Shown here: in pieces, positions 1 through 9,442 of the stretch | Position numbering within the stretch: the stretch's first letter is position 1 | Layout: each line of letters starts with the position of its first letter | From: Prevotellaceae bacterium UBA6858 | GTDB taxonomy: Bacteria; Bacteroidota; Bacteroidia; Bacteroidales; Bacteroidaceae | Assembly: GCA_002451695.1 (NCBI GenBank) | Contig: DKDC01000019.1 | Span: forward strand, 97,667-161,666 | Length of the DNA: 64,000 bases | Reading direction: 5' to 3' | The notes under the pieces: model-generated | Told to the model about the DNA's origin: nothing | The model's input: the letters and a program-made list of their open reading frames with translations, nothing else | Databases searched by the model: none | Made by a program: the position numbers and the translations under genes

Positions 1-39
1 TACATCGGACATAGTTTTTTCTATGTCCGATGTAGTTTT
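1..39. repeat. 21-bp-phased dispersed repeat, copy 1 (cut by window edge)
   Basis: Two core units remain, with centres at 7 and 28. They form a perfect 14-bp inverted repeat around a six-T loop. The same element recurs ten more times in the window; this copy lies beyond the 3' end of cysS. Confidence 0.85.
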
Positions 40-158
40 ATGCACCTGCTATTCTCCGAAAAACAAATGCTCATTCAGTTCTTGCTGCTTTGCGTAATTC
101 CCAACGACCCAAGCTGTTGCAAAAACACACAGAAACGCAGCTCACATTATGCTTTTCC

Positions 159-1646
159 TTATTTGTTGAGTTTCCAAGCCGCCCCGTCCTTGGTGTCCTT
201 CACCTCGAAGCCAAGCCGTGCAAGCTCATCGCGAATGCGGTCGCTCGTTGCCCAGTCTTTCGCCGCCTTTGCCTTTTGGCGCGTCTCAAGAAGCAGGTCA
301 ACCGCCCCGCCGTATGCCTTTTCCCTGCCCTCGTTCGAAGCCGCCTCCTTGCGCAGACCGAGAACATCGAACGCGAATGCCGAGAACACCTTGCGCAGTT
401 CCTCAAGTGCGTCGGGAGCGATGGATTTCTGCCCGCCGGCCACCTGGTTTATCAAATGGCAGGCGTCAAACAGATGGCTTATCAGTATTGGCGTGTTGAA
501 GTCATCGTTCATGGCTTCATAGCATTTCCCCCTTATGGCCTCAATGTCCTTCACGGTGATTTCCCCATCGGCTGCGGGCGCAATCCTCGAAAGGTTCGCG
601 TATGCGTCCATCATTCTGTCAAGCCCCTTCTTGCTCGAAGCCAACGCCTCGTTGGAAAAGTCCACCGTGCTGCGGTAGTGGGCTTGGAGTATGAAGAAAC
701 GTATTGTCATGGGCGAATAGGCACTCGTCAGTTTCGGGTGGTTCCCTGTGAAAAATTCTTCGAGAGTTATGAAATTCCCGAGACTCTTGCCCATTTTCTG
801 CCCGCCGTTCACGGTAATCATGTTGTTGTGCATCCAATAGCGCACCATCTCATCGCCCTGCGACGCCACAGCCTGTGCAATCTCGCATTCGTGGTGGGGG
901 AAAACCAAATCAAGACCGCCTCCGTGAATGTCGAAATGGTCTCCGAGGTATTTTCTGCCCATCGCCGTGCATTCTGTGTGCCACCCGGGGAAACCTTCGC
1001 TCCACGGCGAGGGCCAACGCATTATATGCTCGGGCTGCGCCTTCTTCCACAAGGCGAAATCCGCCTGGTTGTGCTTCTCCCCTATGCCGGCAAGGTTGCG
1101 GCTCTCGTTGATTATGTCGTCAAGGTTGCGCCCCGAAAGAACGCCGTAACGGTGCTTCTGGTTATACTTCTCTATGTCGAAGTAAACACTCCCGTTGCTC
1201 TCGTATGCAAAGCCGTTGTCAAGGATTTTCCTTACAAGCTCCTCCTGCTCTATTATGTGCCCGGTTGCGTGGGGTTCTATGCTCGGCGGAAGCACATTGA
1301 GAGCTTTCATCGCATCATGGTAGCGGTTTGTGTAATACTGCGCCACCTCCATCGGCTCAAGCTGTTCAAGACGCGCCTTCTTCTCTATCTTGTCCTCGCC
1401 TTCGTCAGCGTCGTGCTCCAAATGCCCCACATCGGTTATGTTCCTCACGTAGCGCACCTTGTAGCCGATGTGCTGGAGATAGCGGAACACCACGTCGAAA
1501 GTTATTGCTGAACGCGCATGACCAAGATGCGGGTCGCCGTAAACAGTAGGGCCGCAAACATACATTCCGACCCTCCCCGGAGTAAGCGGCTCAAACGCCT
1601 GCTTTGTGCGGGTGCGTGTATTATAAATTAAAAGTTTCTGAGTCAT
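159..1646 (-). CDS. cysS: Cysteinyl-tRNA synthetase
   Basis: Cytosolic class Ia aminoacyl-tRNA synthetase that charges tRNA-Cys with cysteine. The HIGH-type motif is HLGHARSA near residue 41 and the KMSKS-type motif is KMGKS in the sequence GGQKMGKSLGNF. Zinc-site residues are visible in MYVCGP, WHTECTAMG and HHECEIAQ. The 495 residues match the usual family length and the N-terminus starts normally, so the ATG at 1646 is accepted. A TAACTTTG -7 box lies upstream at 1694-1701, so the gene probably has its own promoter. A dispersed repeat lies past its 3' end. Identification is firm. Confidence 0.98.
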   Translation of the reverse strand: MTQKLLIYNTRTRTKQAFEPLTPGRVGMYVCGPTVYGDPHLGHARSAITFDVVFRYLQHIGYKVRYVRNITDVGHLEHDADEGEDKIEKKARLEQLEPMEVAQYYTNRYHDAMKALNVLPPSIEPHATGHIIEQEELVRKILDNGFAYESNGSVYFDIEKYNQKHRYGVLSGRNLDDIINESRNLAGIGEKHNQADFALWKKAQPEHIMRWPSPWSEGFPGWHTECTAMGRKYLGDHFDIHGGGLDLVFPHHECEIAQAVASQGDEMVRYWMHNNMITVNGGQKMGKSLGNFITLEEFFTGNHPKLTSAYSPMTIRFFILQAHYRSTVDFSNEALASSKKGLDRMMDAYANLSRIAPAADGEITVKDIEAIRGKCYEAMNDDFNTPILISHLFDACHLINQVAGGQKSIAPDALEELRKVFSAFAFDVLGLRKEAASNEGREKAYGGAVDLLLETRQKAKAAKDWATSDRIRDELARLGFEVKDTKDGAAWKLNK

Positions 1647-1693
1647 ATCCTGCTTGTGTTTGTTTGCCTCGCGGAGCTTATGCCCGCCAAAAG

Positions 1694-1701
1694 CAAAGTT
1701 A
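1694..1701 (-). promoter_or_regulatory. Probable -7 box of cysS
   Basis: TAACTTTG on the minus strand matches the Bacteroidota -7 consensus TAnnTTTG and lies about 48 bp upstream of the cysS start. No clear -33 element was seen. Confidence 0.5.
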
Positions 1702-1754
1702 CAAAAATTATTGTTAGCCGCATCCCGCCGTGGTTTTGTTTGGCGGCGGAACGG

Positions 1755-4391
1755 CTATTCGAACAAACTTGGCCCCGTTTCGCCGTTTTCCTCCTCCGCG
1801 CTGCTTTCCCCGCTTTCCGTTTCAAGGGGTTCTTCGGGCTTCAACAGCGAAGCAATCTGCTCCACTCCCGCCACGTTGAACGTCGTTACCCTCTTTCCGC
1901 GCGCCTTGAAGCTTTTCACGCCCACAAAGTCGCTTGCCTCAATCTCCAACGGCTCGCGGAAACTGTCAGCCCCGCCGAGGGTGATGCGGAAGCGCGAATA
2001 TTCGTCAGACGAAAGGCAGGCAAGGCGCGACTTTGCATCCTCGCCAAGGAAATTCTGCCTCTTCGACGAGCGTTCAAAGTTAAAACGCTTGAGATAAAGG
2101 TAGTCGTTCTGCGCGGCATCGTAAAGCAACGCCGTCCAAACCTTGGATTCGTCATACTTCTCCATTCTGATAATCCCGGGCTCGTAGTGGTTGCTAAGAT
2201 CAAAGTCGGTGGTGTAAAAAGTGCCATCGTCAAGCACCACAAGTATCCTGTCGCTGCCGTGAAACTCGCCTATATAATCTCCGCATCCGTCAATGTTCAG
2301 GCGGTTTACGTCCTTATCGAACCAAATCTTGCATCCTCCGAGCGTGGAAACGCCGTGACTTTTCAGCGTTATGCGGTAAATGTCGTTTTTGGTGAGAGTG
2401 TTGCCCCGGCTTTGCCGGCCTTTTATCTGCAACTCGCCGAAGTCGCACTCGAACGCCAGTTTCTTTATTTTCGGGCTCGGTTTCAGCGCAACCTTTATCA
2501 CCTCCGCCTCTCCGTTGGGATTGGCCGTGAAATAAACCACACGGCTTCCCGGCGTGCCAAGCGTAAGGTCGTATTCGCGGTCGTGGGTAATCGACGTTAC
2601 GTTAAAGCGTTTGTAGAAATAAGTCCCCGCCTTGCCGTCGCGATACACCACATTGTAAGTTGTGCGCTTGTCGTTTTTGCGGAACACTGCGAGGTGGATT
2701 ATCTCAACCTTGCGCTTTTCCTTCTTGGACCGTTCGGTTTCCCCCACAAACAGCTTGTCGGCCACGCGGGTAACCTTGTAAGTTCCGTCGCGATAGAAAA
2801 TAATCACATCATCTATGTCAGAGCAATTCTCAACAAACTCATCGTGCTTCAGCCCTGTGCCTATAAATCCGTCGGCGCGGTTTATGTAAAGTTTCTCGTT
2901 AGCCTCCACAACCTTAGCCGCCTCTATGGTGTCGAACGAGCGTATCTCGGTAAGCCGCGGATAGTTTGCGCCGTATTTCGCCTTTATCATGGAATACCAG
3001 TTTACGGCAACATCCACAATGTTTTCAAGGTCTTTTTCTATTTTGGCTATCTCCTCGCGGATGCGCGCCATAAGCTCGTCGGCCTTGTCCTTGTTGAATT
3101 TAAGGATGCGCTGCATCTTTATCTCAAGCAGCCGCAATATGTCTTCGCGGGTTACTTCGCGCACGAAATCCTTCTTGTATGGTTCGAGTTTCGAGTCGAT
3201 AAACGCCACCGTGGTGTCGATGTCGGGAGCCTGCTCAAACTGCTTTTCCTTGTATATGCGCTTCTCGATGAAAATCTTCTCGAGCGAGGCGAAAAACAAC
3301 TGTTCCTGAAGTTCGCCACGGCGTATCTCAAGCTCCATCTTCAGCAGGTGCTTGGTGCGCTCCACGCTGCGGCGCAACACGTCGCTCACCGTGAGGAAAT
3401 GGGGCTTGTTGTTCTCCACCACGCAGCAGTTGGGCGAAATGCTCACCTCGCAGTCGGTGAACGCATAAAGGGCGTCAATCGTCTTGTCGCCGCTTGTGCC
3501 GGGCGCAAGGTGTATGTGGATTTCCGCATTTGCGGCGGTAACGTCCTCAACCTTGCGTATCTTTATCTTGCCTTTGTCGTTGGCTTTCAGTATCGAGTCA
3601 ATGAGCGTCTGGGTGTTCTTTCCGAACGGGATTTCCGTTATCACGAGGGTTTTGCTGTCGAGCTTCTCGATCTTTGCCCTGACCTTTATATTCCCGCCGC
3701 GCATACCGTCGTTGTAGCGCGAAACGTCCACATATCCGCTCGTGGGGAAATCGGGGTAAAGCCTGAAGCCCTCACCGCGCAGACAGTTCACCGCCGCATC
3801 GCAAAGCTCGTTGAAGTTGTGGGGCAGTATCTTGGACGACAAACCCACGGCAATGCCCTCAACACCCTGCGCCAAAAGCAGCGGGAACTTCACCGGGAGC
3901 GTTACAGGCTCCTCGTTTCTTCCGTCATAAGACAGTTTCCACTCCGTTGTCTTGGCGTTGAACATCACGTCGAGCGCAAACTTCGAAAGCCTCGCCTCAA
4001 TGTAACGCGGGGCTGCCGCAGAATCATCGGTGAGAATGTTTCCCCAGTTCCCCTGAGTGTCTATCAGCAGGTTTTTCTGCCCAAGCTGCACGAGGGCGTC
4101 ATAAATCGAGGCGTCGCCGTGCGGATGGAATTTCATCGTTTCGCCCACTATGTTCGCCACCTTGTTATAACGTCCGTCGTCCATGCGCTTCATGGTGTGC
4201 AGAATGCGCCTCTGCACCGGTTTCAAGCCGTCGTCGAGATGCGGCACGGCGCGCTCGAGGATCACGTAGCTTGCATAATCCAAAAACCAGTTCTCATACA
4301 TTCCCGGCAGCCGCCTTATGATGTCGCCACTGTCGCCGGTTTCGGGAACATACTGCGAATGAAGCTCTTTTTCGTTGTTTTCGTCAGACAT
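1755..4391 (-). CDS. parC: DNA topoisomerase IV / gyrase subunit A
   Basis: Type IIA topoisomerase breakage-reunion subunit. The N-terminal domain shows LDYASYVILERAVPHLDDGL, the winged-helix region GETMKFHPHGDASIYD, and the active-site tyrosine in APRYIEARLSKF. The C-terminal third is a degenerate beta-pinwheel with no GyrA-box, which favours topoisomerase IV subunit A over gyrase. The open frame extends to 4484, but the ATG at 4391 (MSDENNEKEL) gives 878 residues, follows a TATCTTTG promoter box, and removes an N-terminal extension that does not look conserved. No partner B subunit is nearby. Family assignment is firm; the ParC versus GyrA choice is less so. Confidence 0.93.
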   Translation of the reverse strand: MSDENNEKELHSQYVPETGDSGDIIRRLPGMYENWFLDYASYVILERAVPHLDDGLKPVQRRILHTMKRMDDGRYNKVANIVGETMKFHPHGDASIYDALVQLGQKNLLIDTQGNWGNILTDDSAAAPRYIEARLSKFALDVMFNAKTTEWKLSYDGRNEEPVTLPVKFPLLLAQGVEGIAVGLSSKILPHNFNELCDAAVNCLRGEGFRLYPDFPTSGYVDVSRYNDGMRGGNIKVRAKIEKLDSKTLVITEIPFGKNTQTLIDSILKANDKGKIKIRKVEDVTAANAEIHIHLAPGTSGDKTIDALYAFTDCEVSISPNCCVVENNKPHFLTVSDVLRRSVERTKHLLKMELEIRRGELQEQLFFASLEKIFIEKRIYKEKQFEQAPDIDTTVAFIDSKLEPYKKDFVREVTREDILRLLEIKMQRILKFNKDKADELMARIREEIAKIEKDLENIVDVAVNWYSMIKAKYGANYPRLTEIRSFDTIEAAKVVEANEKLYINRADGFIGTGLKHDEFVENCSDIDDVIIFYRDGTYKVTRVADKLFVGETERSKKEKRKVEIIHLAVFRKNDKRTTYNVVYRDGKAGTYFYKRFNVTSITHDREYDLTLGTPGSRVVYFTANPNGEAEVIKVALKPSPKIKKLAFECDFGELQIKGRQSRGNTLTKNDIYRITLKSHGVSTLGGCKIWFDKDVNRLNIDGCGDYIGEFHGSDRILVVLDDGTFYTTDFDLSNHYEPGIIRMEKYDESKVWTALLYDAAQNDYLYLKRFNFERSSKRQNFLGEDAKSRLACLSSDEYSRFRITLGGADSFREPLEIEASDFVGVKSFKARGKRVTTFNVAGVEQIASLLKPEEPLETESGESSAEEENGETGPSLFE

Positions 4392-4427
4392 ATAATAAAG
4401 GTGTTCTTGTTTTGTTGCGAATCTTTG

Positions 4428-4435
4428 CAAAGATA
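4428..4435 (-). promoter_or_regulatory. Probable -7 box of the topoisomerase gene
   Basis: TATCTTTG on the minus strand matches TAnnTTTG and lies about 37 bp upstream of the ATG at 4391. It supports that start over the one at 4484, which lies upstream of this box. Confidence 0.55.
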
Positions 4436-4507
4436 ACGAAATTTCCGTTATGCCCCAGCCGCACAAAGGCAATAAACGCCCCACAACCGCGTTAAGAACT
4501 ATGAGTT

Positions 4508-5227
4508 ATGAGGTGCAAACTTAAACATATCGCTTTCCTGGCTGCGGCTTTGGCTTTCGCCGTAACAGGCGTGAACGCCCAGACACGCAAGGTGCAGAAC
4601 AAGCCCTACATAGACAACCGCAGGTTCCACTACGGCTTTCTCTGCGCCGTGCATTCCCAAAGCATGAGCTTCGAGAACAACGGACACATAAACGAAACCA
4701 CAGGCGAGCAGTGGTATGCCGCCAACGACCGTGGCGACATAGGCTTCAGCATTGGCGTTCTCGGGGAGTGGAGGCTCAACAAGTATTTCGCCCTGCGTAC
4801 AACGCCCACAATCAACTTCGGGCAAAAACACCTCACCTTCCGCGAAAAATCCTCGGGAAGGGAAGTTTCCGAATCCATGAAGTCCACGCTCATTTCAGTC
4901 CCTGCCGGCATAAAGTTCAGCGCGCTGCGCTTCAACAACCACCGCCCCTACCTGCTTGCCGGACTTAACGCCATGTACGACCTCACCGGGCACAAGCAGG
5001 ACGCGATACGCACCAAACCGCTTTCACTGTGCGCCGAGTTCGGCCTGGGATGCGACTTCTATATGCCGTTCTTCAAGCTGATACCCGAAATAAAGTTCTG
5101 CATCGGGCTCAACGACATTCTCGACAAAAACCGCAAGGACCTAATCGACAAGACAAAGCTTGCCTACACCGAAGCCGTCAACTCCGCCAAGGCAAGCATG
5201 GTTGTCATTTCGTTCTACTTTGAATAA
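4508..5227 (+). CDS. PorT-like outer-membrane beta-barrel protein
   Basis: 239 residues with a signal peptide (basic MRCKLKH, hydrophobic run, cleavage after VNA). The mature part has alternating amphipathic beta strands and ends in an aromatic residue pattern (VISFYFE), as in small outer-membrane barrels. It resembles the PorT family, which in Porphyromonas is needed for type IX secretion, but many PorT-family proteins have no known role and no other secretion gene is here. It is divergent from the topoisomerase gene and is followed by two repeat elements. PorT function is an inference from family resemblance only. Confidence 0.7.
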   Translation: MRCKLKHIAFLAAALAFAVTGVNAQTRKVQNKPYIDNRRFHYGFLCAVHSQSMSFENNGHINETTGEQWYAANDRGDIGFSIGVLGEWRLNKYFALRTTPTINFGQKHLTFREKSSGREVSESMKSTLISVPAGIKFSALRFNNHRPYLLAGLNAMYDLTGHKQDAIRTKPLSLCAEFGLGCDFYMPFFKLIPEIKFCIGLNDILDKNRKDLIDKTKLAYTEAVNSAKASMVVISFYFE

Positions 5228-5292
5228 GAACCTCGTTTAGGGCAAGAAAACGCAAAAAAGCATTTGAATGTTTTTCAGACGTTTGCAAGCGG

Positions 5293-5380
5293 CAAAAAAG
5301 GTCTGATATAATTTGGATTACATCAGACATAATTTTTCCTGCATAGGACATAGTTTTTCCCACATCAAATATAATTTTCC
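5293..5380 (+). repeat. 21-bp-phased dispersed repeat, copy 2
   Basis: Four core units with centres at 5304, 5325, 5346 and 5367. The copy begins with an A-run followed by GGTCTGAT (forward orientation) and is preceded by the conserved flank TTTGCAAGCGGC. It sits between the convergent ends of the PorT-like and AraC genes. Confidence 0.9.
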
Positions 5381-5416
5381 GAGTGTTTCGAAAGAAGTAA
5401 CCGGTTGAGGGTTTGC

Positions 5417-5454
5417 CCGTATGCAGGGGCGTATGCATACGCCCCTGCATACGG
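5417..5454. repeat. Perfect 38-bp palindrome of the GGGGCGTAT family
   Basis: A perfect inverted repeat with its centre between 5435 and 5436. The half-site is GCAGGGGCGTATGC read inward from CCGTAT. It could form a long cruciform or RNA hairpin and lies between two convergent genes. Shorter relatives are at 24446, 36517, 37565 and 37662. Confidence 0.85.
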
Positions 5455-5520
5455 CGCAATTTATTGAATAAGCCTCAATATTTTCAAATTCACGCAACAA
5501 GACTTTCCGCACAGCCTTTC

Positions 5521-6351
5521 CTAAGAATTTTCCCTCGCCCAGCGGGCGGGCGTGACACCCTTTATGCGCTTGAATATGCGTATGAAGTAAACCATACTGT
5601 TGAAGCCGCTTTCGCCGCAAACATCCCGCATTGCGCTCCCGCCTTTCATAATCAGGGCACAGGCTTTCTCCACTTTCCTTGCATTGACGAAATCCACAAA
5701 GTTTGTACCGTAGTTCTTCTTGAAAAAGTTGCAGAACGTTGTGGGCTGCATCCCCAACAGTCTTGCCGCGTCCTCGGCGTTGATTTCCCCTATGGGGGTG
5801 GCGGCAAGATAACCGTCAATCTCCCGGCATCTGCCCTCCTCTTTCGCCTTGTGGCTTGTAATCCCAGCCACTTGCGGGTTTCGCGCCGACGCAATGCGTG
5901 CCAATATCTCCACAAGGCTCGCCGCCCTCATGCTGCCGCCCTCGTTTGCCATGCTCGCCATTATCCTGCCAACGGCAAGCGACACTGTTTTCCTGAAAGT
6001 CCACGCCTTGGAGCGGTCGCCAAACATTTCGGGCATATAACCAAACTCGGGGAAAACCGCCGCAAGCCTTGAAAAAAGTCCCTGCGGAAAATTCACGCAA
6101 ATCAGGCACGTTTTCTCTCCGCCAACGCCTTTGCAAGGCAGGAAACGCCACCCGTGGGGCATATCGGGCGGTATCAGGAAAAGTTCGCCCTCGCAGAAAG
6201 GCGAAACCGTGCCGCCTGTCTCGCGCTCGCCCGCACCTCGCGCCACAAAAACCAGTTGCCACAACTTATGGATGTGAATGCCCGAAGCCTCTTCGCCGGA
6301 CACGCACATTTTACTGTAAGAAAAACTTTGCGCGGAAGTATGTTGCGGCAT
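5521..6351 (-). CDS. AraC-family transcriptional regulator
   Basis: 276 residues. The N-terminal half has a cupin-like sensor fold (LWQLVFVARGAGE, LFLIPPDMPHGW). The C-terminal 100 residues carry two helix-turn-helix motifs typical of AraC/XylS proteins (INAEDAARLLGMQPTTF and MRDVCGESGFNSMVYFIRIF). It follows the esterase gene by 8 bp on the same strand, so it is likely the last gene of the operon that starts with the rRNA methyltransferase at 9220. Its ligand and targets cannot be read from the sequence. Confidence 0.9.
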   Translation of the reverse strand: MPQHTSAQSFSYSKMCVSGEEASGIHIHKLWQLVFVARGAGERETGGTVSPFCEGELFLIPPDMPHGWRFLPCKGVGGEKTCLICVNFPQGLFSRLAAVFPEFGYMPEMFGDRSKAWTFRKTVSLAVGRIMASMANEGGSMRAASLVEILARIASARNPQVAGITSHKAKEEGRCREIDGYLAATPIGEINAEDAARLLGMQPTTFCNFFKKNYGTNFVDFVNARKVEKACALIMKGGSAMRDVCGESGFNSMVYFIRIFKRIKGVTPARWARENS

Positions 6352-6359
6352 CGCGCAGG

Positions 6360-7238
6360 CTATTTCACGTATTTTCTGAAGAACCTCCAGATTTCCTCGC
6401 CGGTGTCAATGTCGCCGTTGTGCCAGCAATGCGGTGCGCCGACAACCTCGTAAAGCCACACATCGTTGCCGCCCTTTCCGCCGCTGTAGAAGTGGCGTAT
6501 CACATAATGCTTGCTACCGGCGTCCTTGCTCTTTATGGTGTCGTGCTTCTCTATGTGGCATCCGTTGCGTGCCACCCAGTAGTTCACCGCCATGGGAACG
6601 GAAATGTACGGCCCCCAACCTCCTTTTCCTTCGGGGTCGCCCCACCATTCCGAAACGCGGTCTTCGGTTCCGTGTATCTCAAACAGCGGCACGGGATGGG
6701 GATTTGTCATGGCGTATTTCTGGTAAAACCACGTAAAAGCCAATCCCGCCACCGGGGCAAGAGCCTTGAATGTTTTCTGCCCCTCAAGTGCGGCGAGATA
6801 ACAAATATCCCCGCCGTTTGACATACCAGTAAGGAAAGCGTTCTCCTTGCTCAAGCCGTATCTTTTCTGAACATACCGCGTCATTTTGCACAACATTTTC
6901 ACATCGTCCACGCCCATGTCCTTTTGGTTGGGGTATCCCACGTTGAAACCGGGGTGTCCTTTCGGGTCTTTAAGCCCTTGGGGATAAAGCACGGCAAACC
7001 CCTCCCTTTCCGCAACAGGGTCGAGATCGAAATGCTTAGGGTTGGCTGTGCCGCCATAGCCGTGGACGCAGGTTACAATCGGTGCGCCTGCACGCAGTCC
7101 CGACGGCAGGAATACAACGCCTGTGCGTTCTTTGCCGTCAATCTTCAGTTTTATGTCAACATACTTCCCGGCAAAAGCCGTAACGCCCGACAGAATTACC
7201 GCCGGCAGAAAGAGAAGGATAAATGCAAGTCGTCTCAT
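6360..7238 (-). CDS. Secreted PHB-depolymerase-family esterase
   Basis: 292-residue alpha/beta hydrolase of the polyhydroxybutyrate depolymerase / feruloyl esterase group. A signal peptide is present (MRRLAFILLFLPAVILSGVTAFA). The oxyanion region is VTCVHGYGGTANPKHFD, the nucleophile elbow is GMSNGG (Ser), and GAPHCWH supplies the likely catalytic His. The context suggests an exported hydrolase acting on ester-decorated glycans, but the substrate is unknown. It lies between the glycosyltransferase and the AraC gene on the same strand. Confidence 0.88.
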   Translation of the reverse strand: MRRLAFILLFLPAVILSGVTAFAGKYVDIKLKIDGKERTGVVFLPSGLRAGAPIVTCVHGYGGTANPKHFDLDPVAEREGFAVLYPQGLKDPKGHPGFNVGYPNQKDMGVDDVKMLCKMTRYVQKRYGLSKENAFLTGMSNGGDICYLAALEGQKTFKALAPVAGLAFTWFYQKYAMTNPHPVPLFEIHGTEDRVSEWWGDPEGKGGWGPYISVPMAVNYWVARNGCHIEKHDTIKSKDAGSKHYVIRHFYSGGKGGNDVWLYEVVGAPHCWHNGDIDTGEEIWRFFRKYVK

Positions 7239-7274
7239 ATTCGGTGTTTGTTTACATTCTATATATGTGCATTA

Positions 7275-8447
7275 TTATATGCGTCTTCTCAAATCGCGTC
7301 CGTGCAGCCTCGCCCGCAATTTCCACAAAGGGTGGGCCAGCGGGCGCACCGTCTCATACCACCAAAGCAGGAACACATAGCTTCTCTCGCCCACGGCATA
7401 CGTGGCACGCCTCATCAGCAACGTGTCGGCCAGCGTCAGCAGAACTGCGGCAAACACCGCAGCCGCCGTAGCAACCGCATAGCCTGTTACAAAAAACACC
7501 GCAGCCGCCACAATCCAGCCCATAAGCCAAAGAAAATGCCCCAAGTTTGAGAGTTTCACCGCCAGCACTGCCGAATTGCCGCATCGCGGAGAGTGCATCA
7601 GCGAAGCCGTGCGCAAAAGTTTCGTGTTGCGCCACGCACGGCGCAGATCTGACGAATATTCCCGCACAACCGCCATCGGGGCGCAGCAAACCGCCGTGTT
7701 TCCCTTTACAGCCATTGCGTCCACAAGCAGGTCGTCATCGCCGAAAAGGCTGTCGAGAGAACCGGCATAGCCGTCGCGTTCCAAAAACGCCGAACGCCTG
7801 AACGCAAGATTTCCGCCGTCGCCGCCGCACGCCTTTTTACGCGCCGAGAGAAACCACACCATATTATATTGCATACGCTCATACACTGCCCTGCCCGCCG
7901 CAAGCGTTCCGTTGTCGGCATAGTTTGCATATCCGAGCACTATGTCAGTTCCGTCCTCAAAGCGCGACGACATGGCTTTCAGCCAAAGGTCTGTAACCGG
8001 CGCGCATCCCGGGCGCGTCATCACTATCCACTCGTTACGCGCCGCCTTAACGCCAAGAGACACGGCGAGCTTTGCATGGCTCACATAGCGCGCCGTTGCC
8101 GGCACAAAGGTGTGGCGCAAATTGGGGTGGCGGTCCTCCATGCGCTTCAGCACATCGGACGTGGAATCGTCAGAGCAGTCGTCAACCACCACCACCTCAA
8201 ACTTCACGCCCCTCTGCCCCATTATTTTCGGCAAATTGCTTTCGAGCAAACCGCCCTCGTTATGGCAGCAAATCACAACGGTAACGGCTTTTTCACCCTC
8301 CTTCTTAAGCACATCGCTCGATGTCCTTGAAATGGCAGAATAAAGCTTCAACCTGAACAGCAGGAACGCCGCCAGACCGAAAGCGGCGCACACTCCCGCC
8401 GCGATTAATATGATGTTCGTATAATCAAAAAGGACACTGCCTGTCAT
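7275..8447 (-). CDS. Membrane family 2 glycosyltransferase
   Basis: GT-A fold glycosyltransferase with VVICCHNEGGLLE, the nucleotide-binding VVVDDCSDDST, and a downstream GDDDLLVDAMA acceptor-side motif. An N-terminal membrane helix and several C-terminal helices place it in the inner membrane. The ATG at 8447 (MTGSVLFDY) is preferred; a GTG at 8453 would overlap the stop of the preceding methyltransferase gene. It is translationally close to that gene and precedes the esterase. The sugar donor and acceptor are not predictable. Confidence 0.9.
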   Translation of the reverse strand: MTGSVLFDYTNIILIAAGVCAAFGLAAFLLFRLKLYSAISRTSSDVLKKEGEKAVTVVICCHNEGGLLESNLPKIMGQRGVKFEVVVVDDCSDDSTSDVLKRMEDRHPNLRHTFVPATARYVSHAKLAVSLGVKAARNEWIVMTRPGCAPVTDLWLKAMSSRFEDGTDIVLGYANYADNGTLAAGRAVYERMQYNMVWFLSARKKACGGDGGNLAFRRSAFLERDGYAGSLDSLFGDDDLLVDAMAVKGNTAVCCAPMAVVREYSSDLRRAWRNTKLLRTASLMHSPRCGNSAVLAVKLSNLGHFLWLMGWIVAAAVFFVTGYAVATAAAVFAAVLLTLADTLLMRRATYAVGERSYVFLLWWYETVRPLAHPLWKLRARLHGRDLRRRI

Positions 8448-8449
8448 GC

Positions 8450-9220
8450 TCACTTTGTTTTTGCGTTATACATTCTTCCGCGAAAGGCGGCAAGCGCAAC
8501 CGCCGTGGCCACGCCGGCATTAAGGCTCTCCACCGTGGGGCGGTTTTCGGGATAGGGCGGGATGAAAAGGCGGCGCGTAACCGTGCGCACCACCTCCGCC
8601 GATATTCCGTTGCCCTCGTTGCCTATCACAATAACGCCGCGCTGCTCGAGATTTGCCGTGAATATGTTCTCGCCGTCAAGGAACGTGCCCCAAACCGGCG
8701 CGGCGCATTTTCCAAGCGCACCGGGCAAGTCTGTGTACGAAACCCTCACCCTTGCCGCCGAACCCATTGTGGCCTGCAGCACCTTGGGCGAATACAAATC
8801 CGCCGTTGTCTTGGAGCAAAACACATGGCGTATGCCCATCCAGTCGGCAGTGCGCAATATAGTGCCGAGGTTTCCAGGATTTTGTATTCCGTCAAGAGCC
8901 AGACAGAGTTCGCGCCCCGCCACGCCGGCTACACTCTCCGCCTTTCCGGGGGCGGGCTTCTCAAACACGGCAAGCACGCTGTGGGGAGTGGTGAGAAGCG
9001 TGGCGCGTTCCATAAGGGCGCGGCTCACATATTCCGGCTCCGCACCCGAGGGCGCAAAGCCGGTGTCCGCCCCATCCTCCACAAAAAGGCGGCGGCAACG
9101 GAAGCTGCCCCAAAGTTCGCCCACCAGCCTGGGGCCTTCGGCTACAAACAGCCCCTCCTCGTCCCGGCGTTTCTTGAGGGCTAGGGAATGGATGAACTTT
9201 ATATCGTTTCTGCTCAGCAT
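8450..9220 (-). CDS. TrmH/SpoU-family RNA 2'-O-methyltransferase
   Basis: 256 residues. The C-terminal SPOUT domain has the three family motifs: IQNPGNLGTILRTADW, VIVIGNEGNGIS and IPPYPENRPTVESLNAGVA. The N-terminal part (NDIKFIHSLALKKRRDEEGLFVAEGP) is the usual RNA-binding substrate domain of 23S rRNA or tRNA ribose methylases. It is the first gene of a four-gene minus-strand operon, with a TAACTTTG box at 9250-9257. Its exact RNA target is unknown. Confidence 0.93.
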   Translation of the reverse strand: MLSRNDIKFIHSLALKKRRDEEGLFVAEGPRLVGELWGSFRCRRLFVEDGADTGFAPSGAEPEYVSRALMERATLLTTPHSVLAVFEKPAPGKAESVAGVAGRELCLALDGIQNPGNLGTILRTADWMGIRHVFCSKTTADLYSPKVLQATMGSAARVRVSYTDLPGALGKCAAPVWGTFLDGENIFTANLEQRGVIVIGNEGNGISAEVVRTVTRRLFIPPYPENRPTVESLNAGVATAVALAAFRGRMYNAKTK

Positions 9221-9249
9221 GGCGATGCACTTTGCTTTATTGGTCAGCG

Positions 9250-9257
9250 CAAAGTTA
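9250..9257 (-). promoter_or_regulatory. Probable -7 box of the rRNA methyltransferase operon
   Basis: TAACTTTG on the minus strand, about 30 bp upstream of the ATG at 9220. A possible -33 TTG lies about 22 bp further upstream. Confidence 0.5.
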
Positions 9258-9442
9258 CGAATTTATACCTCAGATTGCGGCAAGTGGCAGGAAAAGTTCG
9301 GGCAGGCGGGTGTCTCCAATGGGCAAAAGCCAAGCTTCAACCGTGATGAAATAGGGGCAAGCCCAAACACAAGCCATGCACGCCCCCACCTGACAGGTTT
9401 TCATGCCGCACCCGGGAAGCCAAATTAAGGAAGCGCAAAAAC

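Noticed and set aside
1656..4436. 926-residue plus-strand open frame
   Set aside because: It is the antisense shadow of the topoisomerase gene; its translation has no recognisable domain and long hydrophobic scrambles.
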